64,000 nucleotides of DNA from Moritella dasanensis ArB 0140. Its GTDB lineage: Bacteria > Pseudomonadota > Gammaproteobacteria > Enterobacterales > Moritellaceae. Every line of letters begins with the position of its first letter. Positions within the stretch are counted from its first letter, which is position 1. The position numbers and the translations under genes were made by a program. The notes under the pieces were generated by a model that had not been told where the DNA came from, made no database searches, and saw nothing but the letters and a program-made list of their open reading frames with translations. The stretch lies in assembly GCF_000276805.1 (NCBI RefSeq), contig NZ_AKXQ01000019.1, forward strand, positions 24,967 to 88,966. The letters run 5' to 3'. Positions 8,990-17,261 of this stretch are shown piece by piece.

Positions 8990-9025
8990 CTTTTTCATCC
9001 ATGAAAAAGACATTTTGCCAACAAA
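8990..9025. repeat. pair of adjacent palindromes (possible dispersed repeat element)
   Basis: Between the desaturase and the HAD-IB gene is a perfect 9-base inverted repeat (8990-8998 with 9001-9009, loop CC). It is followed at once by a second hairpin, gacattt/aaatgtc, with a 7-base loop. The nearby ACATCCTTGT is a third short imperfect palindrome. Neither hairpin has a proper U-tract. Strings of short hairpins with CATCC loops resemble the dispersed palindromic elements seen in marine gammaproteobacteria, but only one copy is visible here. They could also stop convergent transcription. Confidence 0.45.
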
Positions 9026-9071
9026 TGTCTATATCCTTGAGTTGGGTTAATTATGTCTACTTCCAGACTGT

Positions 9072-9731
9072 TTATTTCCAAATCAGCTGCGGCCAGTTTT
9101 GTGCTTGTGCATGCTCGGCTAATTGCGGACAAGGGTTAACAACATGTGGATAGTGGCTAAATAAGCATAAGGGTAAGTCGTTAATCGAGTCGGTATAAAA
9201 ATAAACATCACTATAGATCGCAGTCTGCTCGGCTAACCAAGACTGTAATCGTATTACTTTGCCTTCGCGATAACTAGCAACACCGAGAATATTCGCCGTA
9301 TAGCAGCCATCTTCTACCTGCATATCAATGCCCATCGCATGTTCAATACCGAGTTTTATCGCTACTTTTTTAACAATAAAACTCACTGTCGCCGAGATCA
9401 ATACCGTGGTGATATTGTCTTGATTAAGTTGCGCTAATAATTGCTGTGCTTGCGGAAATAGCGTTGGCATTATGTGTTGTTCGACACATTCATCAACGAG
9501 GTTATCGACTTGCGCTTTAGTTAGTTTCGCCAGTGGTGCCATGGCAAAATGAAGGTATTCTGGCATATCTAAGTCACCGGCAGCATAAAGGCCCATTAAG
9601 CGTTTATCCTCAGCTAAAAAATTGCTATCAGTGACGATGTCTTTCTCGACTAAAAATTGATGCCATAGCATTGAGCTGTCGGCGTTAATTAACGTTTCAT
9701 CAAGGTCAAAAATGTAGAGAGGTTGGCTCAT
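9072..9731 (-). CDS. HAD-IB family phosphatase (SerB-like fold)
   Basis: A 219-residue soluble hydrolase with all four HAD motifs: DLDET with nucleophile D9 and acid/base D11, motif II SAT at S113, motif III Lys near 158, and motif IV YTDSINDLP (D181, D185). The late VNPCPQLAEHA segment is characteristic of the HAD subfamily IB group (TIGR01490-like) related to phosphoserine phosphatase. The substrate is unknown, and members have been linked to phospholipid or phosphoserine-type compounds. It converges on the desaturase gene across a 165-base gap with hairpins, and its promoter lies in the 289-base divergent gap to its right. Confidence 0.82.
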   Translation of the reverse strand: MSQPLYIFDLDETLINADSSMLWHQFLVEKDIVTDSNFLAEDKRLMGLYAAGDLDMPEYLHFAMAPLAKLTKAQVDNLVDECVEQHIMPTLFPQAQQLLAQLNQDNITTVLISATVSFIVKKVAIKLGIEHAMGIDMQVEDGCYTANILGVASYREGKVIRLQSWLAEQTAIYSDVYFYTDSINDLPLCLFSHYPHVVNPCPQLAEHAQAQNWPQLIWK

Positions 9732-10020
9732 TTTAATTTATTCTCTTCGCCGTAAGTGATCATTGGATAGATATAATAGCGAATGTCTGTGACAGCTTTA
9801 TTACTTTATATAATATTTTAATTAAAAGTTAATAAGTGCCACACTAATGCGAGGTTTACGGATTAAATTAGCGTTATATGCTGTTATCCAGAGTTTTACG
9901 CTATGTCGTTGTATACCCATTTTTGCTGTTTCGGTTTATATTTTTGTCCTGTATGATCCGTCGTCCATTAGCAACAGAAGGTTGAACTAATAAGGATGTG
10001 TATGTTCATTAAGTTAATTA

Positions 10021-10599
10021 ATGTTAAAAACAATATCACTAGAAAAAAAATTATTATTACTGGCAGGTACTCTGTCTGTTTTATTTATCGCGTTAAGTAC
10101 CAGCTATTTTTTGTATGTCCGTAATAATGTAATCGATCAACGCCGATGTGCATTGGAACCCCGTATTAACTTTATCGGTACTATCATCCAGGGTTACTAT
10201 CAAGATTACCTTGACGGTGAATTGAACCTTGAGCAAGCACAGCAACAAGCGATCGACGAAATTCATCAGATAAACCAAGTGAATGAAAATTATATTTTTG
10301 TGTTTAACGACGATTATTTACTGTTAGAATCAGTTAACAATGCGGCAATGCTGAATAAAAATGTAAAAGAAGACCGTGATATTAAGGGCGTTAAGTTATA
10401 TCAGTTATTGTATAACGAAGCGATATATCGTAAAAATGACGGCTACTCGCATTATTTTTATCACTTTAATACCGACGGGACAGAGCAAAAGAAAATATCT
10501 TACAGTCAATACTTTAAACCTTGGGGTTGGGTCTATGGCGAAGGTGTTTATATTCTCGATGTCGATGCGTCTATTCTTAATATGCTGACTTCTCACTAG
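10021..10599 (+). CDS. membrane-anchored single Cache (sCache_2) sensor domain without output domain
   Basis: A 192-residue protein. It has one membrane anchor (about residues 11-33), then a periplasmic Cache domain spanning roughly 40-185. The hallmark end of sCache_2 ligand domains from chemoreceptors and kinases, SYSQYFKPWGWVYGEGVYILDVDA, is intact. The protein then ends about ten residues later, where such receptors normally enter their second membrane helix and HAMP/signalling domains. A rho-independent terminator sits 40 bases after the stop, so this is a complete short gene rather than a fragment of a longer receptor in this DNA. It may act through a partner receptor or be a decoy/binding protein; the function is unknown. 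No clear Shine-Dalgarno is seen before the ATG. Confidence 0.7.
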   Translation: MLKTISLEKKLLLLAGTLSVLFIALSTSYFLYVRNNVIDQRRCALEPRINFIGTIIQGYYQDYLDGELNLEQAQQQAIDEIHQINQVNENYIFVFNDDYLLLESVNNAAMLNKNVKEDRDIKGVKLYQLLYNEAIYRKNDGYSHYFYHFNTDGTEQKKISYSQYFKPWGWVYGEGVYILDVDASILNMLTSH

Positions 10600-10639
10600 T
10601 TACAGTACGTTCATTTATCATGTTGTTTATATGATTTAT

Positions 10640-10669
10640 AAAACCTCAGCCTGCTGGGGTTTTGTTGTT
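10640..10669 (+). terminator. rho-independent terminator of the Cache-domain gene
   Basis: A ten-pair stem (10640-10649 with 10654-10663, one T-G wobble, loop CCTG) is followed by a T-rich tail TTTTGTTGTTT. It lies 40 bases after the stop codon at 10599. Confidence 0.8.
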
Positions 10670-11052
10670 TCTAAACCCTATTTTTCCTCTTAGTTATTCA
10701 TGTCCTGGCTGTATCCTTTCATTGCAATTACAGCGTTCCTCAGTATTGAAGCTCGGTCTACTTACCAGCCTTTTTGACCATATGACGTTATGCCTCCGGC
10801 GTAACTGTTGGCTTTAAATATATTATCGCCATCGATTCTGCTGGTTAATCGCGCTGACGATGGTCGCCGTTTTTAATTCATTTCAAGTGTAAGCCTGCGC
10901 GATAAGGTAATAACTTACTTAACGTTTTACTTAACCTTTTACTTAACTAAGGTTCAATAATTACAGATTTATTAATCTGACAGAGTGTTGATAATAACAA
11001 CATCTTAAGTCGGACTCTTAAGTCTAACTCTTATTATATGCTGAGGTGAAAG
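10670..11052 (+). other. intergenic region upstream of the transaminase operon
   Basis: About 380 bases with no plausible gene. It contains an 8-pair hairpin (gttatgcc/ggcgtaac, 10787-10794 with 10798-10805, loop TCC) and, near the 3' end, two direct copies of TCTTAAGTC (11003-11011 and 11016-11024) separated by four bases. The repeats lie 29-50 bases before the ATG of the transaminase gene, a position that fits an operator or activator site for the beta-alanine type operon. The transaminase gene itself has a GAGGTGAAAG ribosome site. Confidence 0.5.
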
Positions 11053-12387
11053 ATGAACAACCAAGCGACGCATGGCATCAGCCAGGCACAACTAGATGCC
11101 CACTGGATGGCATTTACTGGAAACCGTGAGTTTAAAAAAGACCCCCGTATAATTGTTTCTGCAGAGGGAAACTATTATACCGATGCTGACGGTCGTAAAA
11201 TTTTTGACGGTTTGTCAGGCCTTTGGTGCTGCGGCGCTGGACATAGCCGCCCGGAAATTACCGAAGCGGTTAGTAAACAAATAAAACAATTAGATTATGC
11301 CCCTGCGTTTCAATTTGGGCATCCGAAAGCATTTCAACTAGCTGAAAAAATTGTCGAGTTTATGCCTAAAGGCTTAAACCGCGTTTTTTATACCGGTTCG
11401 GGTTCTGAGGCTGTTGAAACCTCACTTAAAATGGCACGTGCTTACTGGCGTAAAAAGGGCATGGGCACTAAGACTAAGTTAATCGGTCGCGGCTTGGGTT
11501 ATCACGGTGTTAACTTTGGTGGGATCTCTGTCGGTGGTATTGGTGCTAACCGTGCGTTATATGGACCAGCGGTTGAAGCGGATCATTTACGTCATACCAT
11601 GTTAAGCGAAAACACTTTTGTTAAAGGCCAGCCGAAAACAGGCTGTGAGCTTGCCAATGACTTACTCGATTTAGTGGCTTTACATGATGCTTCGAATATT
11701 GCGGCGGTTATCGTTGAGCCAATGGCAGGGTCTGCTGGCGTTATTCCACCGCCAGTAGGTTACTTGAACCGTTTACGTGAAATTTGCGATCAACACAATA
11801 TTCTATTAATTTTTGATGAAGTGATTTGTGCATTTGGTCGCATGGGGGCAAATACTGGGGCTGAAGCTTTCGGTGTCACTCCTGATATTATCAATATAGC
11901 TAAGCAGTTAACCAACGGTACTATTCCGATGGGGGCGGTCATCGCCAAACAAGAAATTTACGATACCTTCATGGAGCACGGCGGTCCAGAGTACATGTTG
12001 GAATTTCCGCATGGTTATACCTATTCGGCACACCCTGTTGCTTGCGCTGCTGCGCTAGCAGGGTTAGAGCTGCTGCAAAAAGACAAGTTAATTGAGCGTG
12101 TTAAAGATATTAGCCCTTATTTTGAGGAAATGGTCCATAGCCTCAAAGGTTGTAAGCACGTTACTGATATCCGTAATTATGGTTTAGCCGCTGGTTTTAC
12201 TATTGCGCCGATAGCGGGCGATGCCGGTTTACGCCCGTATCAAATCGCGATGAAAATGTGGAAGAAAGGTTTCTATGTTCGTTATGGCGGCGCAACGATC
12301 CAACTTGGTCTGCCATTTACCAGTGAACGCGAAGAAATAGATTTGTTGATTAACGCCCTCGGCGAGACTTTTAACGAAATAGCTTAA
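11053..12387 (+). CDS. omega-amino acid--pyruvate aminotransferase (beta-alanine type, class III)
   Basis: A 444-residue PLP enzyme. The phosphate-binding YTGSGSEA is at 113-120, the cofactor Asp is D255 in IFDEVICAFGR, and the Schiff-base lysine is K284 in NIAKQLTNG. The opening DAHWMAFTGNREFK and the W-C-C-G-A-G-H segment match beta-alanine:pyruvate transaminases. The reaction expected is beta-alanine (or a related omega-amino acid) plus pyruvate to malonate semialdehyde plus alanine. The next gene, a CoA-acylating semialdehyde dehydrogenase, would convert that product to acetyl-CoA. The 44-base gap between the two supports one operon. Other omega-amines such as taurine or putrescine cannot be ruled out. 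Confidence 0.85.
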   Translation: MNNQATHGISQAQLDAHWMAFTGNREFKKDPRIIVSAEGNYYTDADGRKIFDGLSGLWCCGAGHSRPEITEAVSKQIKQLDYAPAFQFGHPKAFQLAEKIVEFMPKGLNRVFYTGSGSEAVETSLKMARAYWRKKGMGTKTKLIGRGLGYHGVNFGGISVGGIGANRALYGPAVEADHLRHTMLSENTFVKGQPKTGCELANDLLDLVALHDASNIAAVIVEPMAGSAGVIPPPVGYLNRLREICDQHNILLIFDEVICAFGRMGANTGAEAFGVTPDIINIAKQLTNGTIPMGAVIAKQEIYDTFMEHGGPEYMLEFPHGYTYSAHPVACAAALAGLELLQKDKLIERVKDISPYFEEMVHSLKGCKHVTDIRNYGLAAGFTIAPIAGDAGLRPYQIAMKMWKKGFYVRYGGATIQLGLPFTSEREEIDLLINALGETFNEIA

Positions 12388-12431
12388 ACAATTTGATAAT
12401 GAGGTTTGATAACCTCGCATGGAGAATTTAT

Positions 12432-13934
12432 ATGAATAACGTAATTGGTCATTTAATCAATGGTGAAATGGTAGACACGAATGTTGGTGATAGTAACCGT
12501 ACTCAAGATGTCTTTAATCCAGCGACTGGCAACGCAGAAAAGACAGTCGCTTTAGCGTCAAAGCAAACTGTTGAACAAGCTATTTCTGCGGCTGAAGCTG
12601 CTTTTCCACAATGGCGCAATACCCCTGTGATAAAACGTGCGCGGGTGATGTTTCGTTTCAAAGAATTATTAGAAAAAAATGCGGACGCTATCTGTCGATT
12701 AATCGGCGAAGAACACGGTAAGATATCACACGACGCGGCAGGTGAATTGCAGCGTGGGATCGAAAACGTCGAGTACGCCTGCGGTGCACCTGAGTTGCTT
12801 AAAGGCGAGCACAGCAAGAATGTCGGCCCTAATATTGATTCATGGAGCGAGTTTCAACCACTGGGCGTTGTTGCCGGTATTACGCCATTTAATTTCCCTG
12901 CAATGGTGCCAATGTGGATGTTCCCACTGGCGATTGTCTGTGGTAATTGCTTTATCCTGAAACCATCGGAACGTGATCCAAGCTCAACGTTATTGATCGC
13001 TCAGCTGTTAAAAGAAGCGGGATTACCTGATGGTGTGATGAATGTGGTTAACGGCGATAAAGAAGCCGTTGATACTTTATTAAGTGACGATCGAGTTAAA
13101 GCTGTCAGTTTTGTTGGTTCAACGCCGATTGCGGAATATATTTACAGTACCGCCAGTGCGAATGGCAAACGTTGTCAGGCATTGGGCGGGGCTAAAAACC
13201 ACGCCATCATTATGCCAGATGCAGATATGGATAATGCCGTAAATCAATTATTGGGCGCGGCGTTTGGTTCATCAGGTGAACGCTGTATGGCACTGTCGGT
13301 CGCTGTTGCCGTCGGTGATGAGGCTGCTGATTCGTTGGTGAAGAAAATGAGGGTGGCAATGAAAGACCTTAGTATTGGTGCTTATGATAATGCCAGCAAT
13401 GATTTTGGTCCGGTCATTACTCAGGCACATAAAGAAAAAGTAGAAGGCTATATCACCAGCGCTGAAAATCAGGGCGCTGAAATTGTTGTTGATGGCCGTC
13501 AGCCTGTGGTTAAAGGTTATGAGAATGGCTTCTTTGTTGGTGCCACTTTAATTGATGGTGTTACGCCTGAAATGGAAAGTTACGATGCTGAAATATTTGG
13601 GCCCGTGTTACAAGTCATGCGGGTTAAAACCATGGAAGAGGCGATGCAGTTAATTAACGATCATGAGTATGGTAACGGTACTTGTATCTTTACCCGTGAT
13701 GGTGAGGCTGCGCGTTATTTCTCGGATAATATCCAAGTGGGTATGGTGGGTATTAATGTGCCGCTACCTGTGCCAGTTGCCTACCATAGTTTTGGTGGTT
13801 GGAAACGCTCATTGTTTGGTGACTTACATGCCTACGGCCCTGATGGCGTACGTTTTTATACTAAACGTAAAACGATCACGCAACGTTGGCCATCGAGTGG
13901 TGTCCGCGAAGGCGCAAGTTTTGCGTTCGTTTAG
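12432..13934 (+). CDS. mmsA: CoA-acylating (methyl)malonate-semialdehyde dehydrogenase
   Basis: A 500-residue aldehyde dehydrogenase. The nucleophile is C285 in SSGERCMALS, and the usual ALDH catalytic Glu region reads LGGAKNH, as in CoA-dependent methylmalonate-semialdehyde dehydrogenases, which lack that general base. ITPFNFPAMVPMWMFP near residue 150 is also diagnostic. The reaction oxidises malonate or methylmalonate semialdehyde with NAD and CoA to acetyl- or propionyl-CoA and CO2. The ATG at 12432 follows GGAG with 7-base spacing. An in-frame upstream ATG at 12393 lacks a ribosome site. Pairing with the omega-transaminase points to beta-alanine catabolism. It is followed by a strong terminator. 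Confidence 0.9.
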   Translation: MNNVIGHLINGEMVDTNVGDSNRTQDVFNPATGNAEKTVALASKQTVEQAISAAEAAFPQWRNTPVIKRARVMFRFKELLEKNADAICRLIGEEHGKISHDAAGELQRGIENVEYACGAPELLKGEHSKNVGPNIDSWSEFQPLGVVAGITPFNFPAMVPMWMFPLAIVCGNCFILKPSERDPSSTLLIAQLLKEAGLPDGVMNVVNGDKEAVDTLLSDDRVKAVSFVGSTPIAEYIYSTASANGKRCQALGGAKNHAIIMPDADMDNAVNQLLGAAFGSSGERCMALSVAVAVGDEAADSLVKKMRVAMKDLSIGAYDNASNDFGPVITQAHKEKVEGYITSAENQGAEIVVDGRQPVVKGYENGFFVGATLIDGVTPEMESYDAEIFGPVLQVMRVKTMEEAMQLINDHEYGNGTCIFTRDGEAARYFSDNIQVGMVGINVPLPVPVAYHSFGGWKRSLFGDLHAYGPDGVRFYTKRKTITQRWPSSGVREGASFAFV

Positions 13935-13957
13935 TTAATTATTTGCAATGAAATAAG

Positions 13958-13988
13958 TGCGGTTTAATCAATGTTAAACCGCATTTTT
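13958..13988 (+). terminator. rho-independent terminator after mmsA
   Basis: A perfect ten-pair stem (13958-13967 with 13974-13983, loop TCAATG) is followed directly by five T residues. It lies 24 bases after the mmsA stop and closes the two-gene catabolic operon. Confidence 0.88.
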
Positions 13989-14226
13989 ACCAGCGTTAAT
14001 TCATGTTTTAATACAACTCCTCGTTTAACCTCTTCATCTTTAAAACTGCTTTAATTACTGCAGCTTATATAGACTGTGAATTAAATCGCAACGAAATAAG
14101 TCCGATATCACATCCGCCTAATGGCTACCCTGAGTAGATATTGACTGATACTTTTTCGACTGCTAACTTAAATCAATTCAAACGTTATTCATTTTAATTA
14201 AATATTTATTTACCTATTGGTGAAGT

Positions 14227-15153
14227 ATGACTTTTAAGAAACGAGGTTTCACAGGCCAGGTCAGCAATATTGATCTGCGTATATTACGTATATTTAAAAC
14301 CGTAGTGGATTGTGCAGGCTTTTCAGCCGCAGAGGTCGAATTAAATATTAGTCGTCCGGCAATCAGTATCGCTATTTCAGATCTTGAACAGCGACTTAAT
14401 TTAAAACTTTGTCAGCGTGGCCGTACCGGTTTTTCGTTGACGGAAGAAGGCGCAGAGGTATATCAGTCTATTATCGAACTGCTTAGTGCGTTAGAAACAT
14501 TTCGAACTCAGGTCAATGGCATTAATCAGCAGCTGAAAGGTGAACTTAATATCGGTATTACCGATAACCTGGTTACCATCGAGCACATGAAACTGACTAA
14601 TGCGCTCATGGCGTTAAAAGATTTAGGGCCTGAAATTCAGATCAATATTAGGATGATGCCGCCAGATCAAATTGAAATTAATGTGCTTGATGGTCGGTTA
14701 CATGTCGGTGCGGTTCCTGAACTACGGTTATTGCCCGGTCTCAATTACACGCAGTTATATCCAGAGGCATCACTACTGTATTGCAGTAAAGATCATCCGT
14801 ATTTTAATCTTGATGATAAACAATTGACCAACGCGATGATCTCAGAGTCTGATGCGGTAGTGTTATCTTATCAACAGACACCTGAAATTAAGCGGTCGTT
14901 GCAAAAACTTAATAACATGGCAAGTGCCACAGATCGTGAAGGCATCGCTTTTTTGATTCTTACCGGCCGCTACATTGGTTACTTACCTGACCATTTTGCT
15001 CGGCAATGGGTGGCAGATGGCAAAATTAGGGCTATAAAACCGGAGCGATTTCGCATCGAAAGCTGTTATTCGGCGGTGACCAGAAAAAGTGCACGCTCAA
15101 ATATTATTGTTGATACCTTCATGGAACTACTCGCTAATACCGTGGTGAAATAA
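14227..15153 (+). CDS. LysR-family transcriptional regulator
   Basis: A 308-residue regulator. The winged helix-turn-helix is around residues 18-75 (LRILRIFKTVVDCAGFSAAEVELNISRPAISIAISDLE), with the effector-binding domain from about 105 to 300. The motif GYLPDHFARQW in the C-terminal half is common in LysR proteins. It stands alone between the transaminase/mmsA operon (terminated at 13988) and the TRAP operon, and has its own terminator at 15228. Its position between two same-direction operons makes it the natural candidate regulator of both. The inducer is not known. The start has only a weak GGTGAAGT ribosome site. Confidence 0.83.
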   Translation: MTFKKRGFTGQVSNIDLRILRIFKTVVDCAGFSAAEVELNISRPAISIAISDLEQRLNLKLCQRGRTGFSLTEEGAEVYQSIIELLSALETFRTQVNGINQQLKGELNIGITDNLVTIEHMKLTNALMALKDLGPEIQINIRMMPPDQIEINVLDGRLHVGAVPELRLLPGLNYTQLYPEASLLYCSKDHPYFNLDDKQLTNAMISESDAVVLSYQQTPEIKRSLQKLNNMASATDREGIAFLILTGRYIGYLPDHFARQWVADGKIRAIKPERFRIESCYSAVTRKSARSNIIVDTFMELLANTVVK

Positions 15154-15227
15154 CCTCCCTTTCTAAATCATATTGTTCTATTCAAGCACATTAAAAATAC
15201 AGTTCTAGTCTCAAAATTGATGAGAAT

Positions 15228-15254
15228 AAGCGCCATGTTAGGCGCTTTTTCTTT
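15228..15254 (+). terminator. rho-independent terminator after the LysR gene
   Basis: A seven-pair GC-rich stem (aagcgcc 15228-15234 with ggcgctt 15241-15247, loop ATGTTA) runs into TTTCTTTG. It separates the regulator from the TRAP operon. Confidence 0.8.
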
Positions 15255-15393
15255 GTTGTGACCTTGGTCGTCTTAGCGTAATAATTTGCTTTTAAGGTTA
15301 ATTTCAAAGTAATAATCTGTAATAAAGTGACAATTAGGTCCATGAGGTTATTTATGGGTATGCAAACAACTGACAAACACTAAGCGCACATTA

Positions 15394-15411
15394 GGTTAAC
15401 AAATGGTTAAC
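15394..15411. promoter_or_regulatory. candidate operator before the TRAP operon: duplicated GGTTAAC
   Basis: Two copies of GGTTAAC separated by AAAT lie about 130 bases upstream of the dctP start. A third imperfect copy (agttaagg) follows at 15415-15422. Each core GTTAAC is itself palindromic. The rest of the 284 bases between the LysR terminator and dctP holds no gene. An AT-rich stretch TTGAATTTATATAAACTATAAA at 15427-15448 is a possible promoter. Confidence 0.35.
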
Positions 15412-15538
15412 TTTAGTTAAGGTTTCTTGAATTTATATAAACTATAAAACGGAGCAGAATCAATTTGACCTCGCCTAAATTGGAATAAAAATCATTCTAA
15501 AGTAAGGCTTATAAAATCTAAAATAGAGGATTAATATT

Positions 15539-16564
15539 GTGTTGAATAAAACAAAACGTATTAAAACAAGATTGATTACTGCTTGTAGCTTTGCCGCCGT
15601 GTTGAGCGTGTCGACAACCAATACTGCGATGGCTGGTGAGGAGTTTATTTTTGCCCAGGCTTATAACACCGAACATATTTTCCACCACTCTTCTCAGAAA
15701 TTTATCGAACAATTAAAAGAACAGGGTTCTGCTTATAAAGCGGATTATCATCCAGGTGGCGATCTCGGTGATTGGACCTCGCAGTTTGAACAAACGATGA
15801 TGGGTGTTATCCCCATGACCATTACGTATGGCGCGTCTGAATTTGATGGTCGACTTGATCTGACTTGGTTGGGTTATGTGGTCGATGACTGGGAAAGTGC
15901 ACGTAAAGTTTACGGCCCCGGTGGCCCGATGCTCGATGTGTACAATGATATTTTTGCAGATATGGATCTCGTGGCGCTCGGTACGATTCCAACTGGTTTT
16001 GGTTCTATTACTATCCGTAAAGGCGTCGACAAAATTCCAACCAATTTTCCTGAAGATGCAAAAGGCATAAAAATGCGGGTGATCCCGTCACCCCTCGCAA
16101 TTGAACGCTTTAAAAACTGGGGATTTGCGGCGGTTCCTATGCCGTATTCCGAGTTGTACACGGCATTGCAACTGGGCACGGTCGATGGTCGAGCCTTTGG
16201 TCCGGCAGTTGAAATTTACCAAATGCGTGATGTATTAGAAGCTTACATCTTAACCCGTGATTATTTTGAGCATGCTTTTTGGTTAGTGAATAAAGACTGG
16301 TGGGAAGATCTACCAACGGCCGAAAGAGAAAAAATGCAAGCGGCAGCCGATGCCACACTCAAATGGGCTTGGCAGGAAGCTGAATCGCTCGATAACGGAT
16401 TCTTAGACAAGGTGCGCGATAGTGGCATTAAAGTTATCGAATTATCAGACCAAGAGCGTACTAAAGCTAAAGATATCCTGTACGCAAAAGAATGGCCATA
16501 TATGGAGAAAAAAGTGGGTAGCGATATCATGAATATGATGCGTGAAATAGCTGGTATTAAATAA
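15539..16564 (+). CDS. dctP: TRAP transporter periplasmic binding protein (DctP family)
   Basis: A 341-residue protein. Its signal peptide is Lys/Arg-rich, with a hydrophobic core AACSFAAVLSVS-like region and probable cleavage after TAMA near residue 32. The core DctP signature is present: KGIKMRVIPSPLAIERFKNWGFAAVPM and SELYTALQLGTVDGR, whose first Arg normally binds the ligand carboxylate. The start is GTG, preceded by AGAGGA at 8-base spacing. The adjacent dctQ and dctM genes complete a TRAP system, which imports organic acids using a sodium gradient. Nearby beta-alanine-type genes suggest a related carboxylate ligand, but this is inference. Confidence 0.88.
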   Translation: MLNKTKRIKTRLITACSFAAVLSVSTTNTAMAGEEFIFAQAYNTEHIFHHSSQKFIEQLKEQGSAYKADYHPGGDLGDWTSQFEQTMMGVIPMTITYGASEFDGRLDLTWLGYVVDDWESARKVYGPGGPMLDVYNDIFADMDLVALGTIPTGFGSITIRKGVDKIPTNFPEDAKGIKMRVIPSPLAIERFKNWGFAAVPMPYSELYTALQLGTVDGRAFGPAVEIYQMRDVLEAYILTRDYFEHAFWLVNKDWWEDLPTAEREKMQAAADATLKWAWQEAESLDNGFLDKVRDSGIKVIELSDQERTKAKDILYAKEWPYMEKKVGSDIMNMMREIAGIK

Positions 16565-16645
16565 TCCCTTCTTATGCCTAATCTGGGTTCAGGTTTGTAA
16601 TTACATGACCTGGCCCAAAAATTCCAGATGTAAGAGGATATATTT

Positions 16646-17257
16646 ATGAATCCCAGCAAATTAGCATCCGCGACTCTACCGCCGCTGGTTAGCTCACCAG
16701 ATAAAGTAAAAAAATCCGTGCTGCAGCGGTTTGAATTTTTGCTCGATTGCTGTCTCAAAGCGGCGATGATCTTTAGCGGTCTCGGACTCGCCATATTAAT
16801 GTTTGCCCAAGTCATCATGCGTTATGCGCTCGATTCTCCTTTTGCGGGAATAGAAGAAGCTGCAATTTTAATGGCGGTATGGACATACTTTCTGGGTATG
16901 GGTTATGCGACTAAGCAGCGGGCACATATTCACGGCGGTATCGTGACCCTTGTTGTTAGCGACCCGTTTAAAATTGAAATGATCCGTTTTATCGGCTCAA
17001 TTATTTGTGCTATTGCCGCCTGTATCTTTGGTTATTATGCGGCTAAATACGGATTATATATGATTGAAAAAGGACGCATGAGTCTGTATTTGCAATGGCC
17101 AAAAGGACTCTGGAGTGCCAGCATGATCTTTGGTTTCTTTATGATGGCAGGTTACTTCCTACTACATGCTGCCAAAGACTTTCGTGCGATGATGTTAGCC
17201 GCGAAAGATCAATCTCAAGCCCTAGGGCATCAATCTTTAATTAACGATAAGGACTAG
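16646..17257 (+). CDS. dctQ: TRAP transporter small membrane subunit (DctQ family)
   Basis: A 203-residue membrane protein with about four hydrophobic helices (starting near residues 32, 68, 110 and 148). The ILMFAQVIMRYALDSPFAGIEEAAILMAVWTYFLGMGYA stretch (from about residue 49) is the DctQ hallmark. The N-terminal 25 residues are a hydrophilic cytoplasmic tail. It lies 81 bases after dctP and 4 bases before dctM. DctQ tethers DctM and stabilises the translocation complex. An AAGAGGATAT ribosome site precedes the ATG. Confidence 0.87.
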   Translation: MNPSKLASATLPPLVSSPDKVKKSVLQRFEFLLDCCLKAAMIFSGLGLAILMFAQVIMRYALDSPFAGIEEAAILMAVWTYFLGMGYATKQRAHIHGGIVTLVVSDPFKIEMIRFIGSIICAIAACIFGYYAAKYGLYMIEKGRMSLYLQWPKGLWSASMIFGFFMMAGYFLLHAAKDFRAMMLAAKDQSQALGHQSLINDKD

Positions 17258-17261
17258 CATT

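Noticed and set aside
8953..9153. 66-codon open frame on the plus strand after the desaturase
   Set aside because: It overlaps the HAD-IB gene on the other strand and runs through the hairpins. Its composition is not protein-like and no ribosome site is seen.
12393..12431. Extended start of mmsA
   Set aside because: The ATG at 12432 has a GGAG at good spacing and gives the conserved N-terminus.
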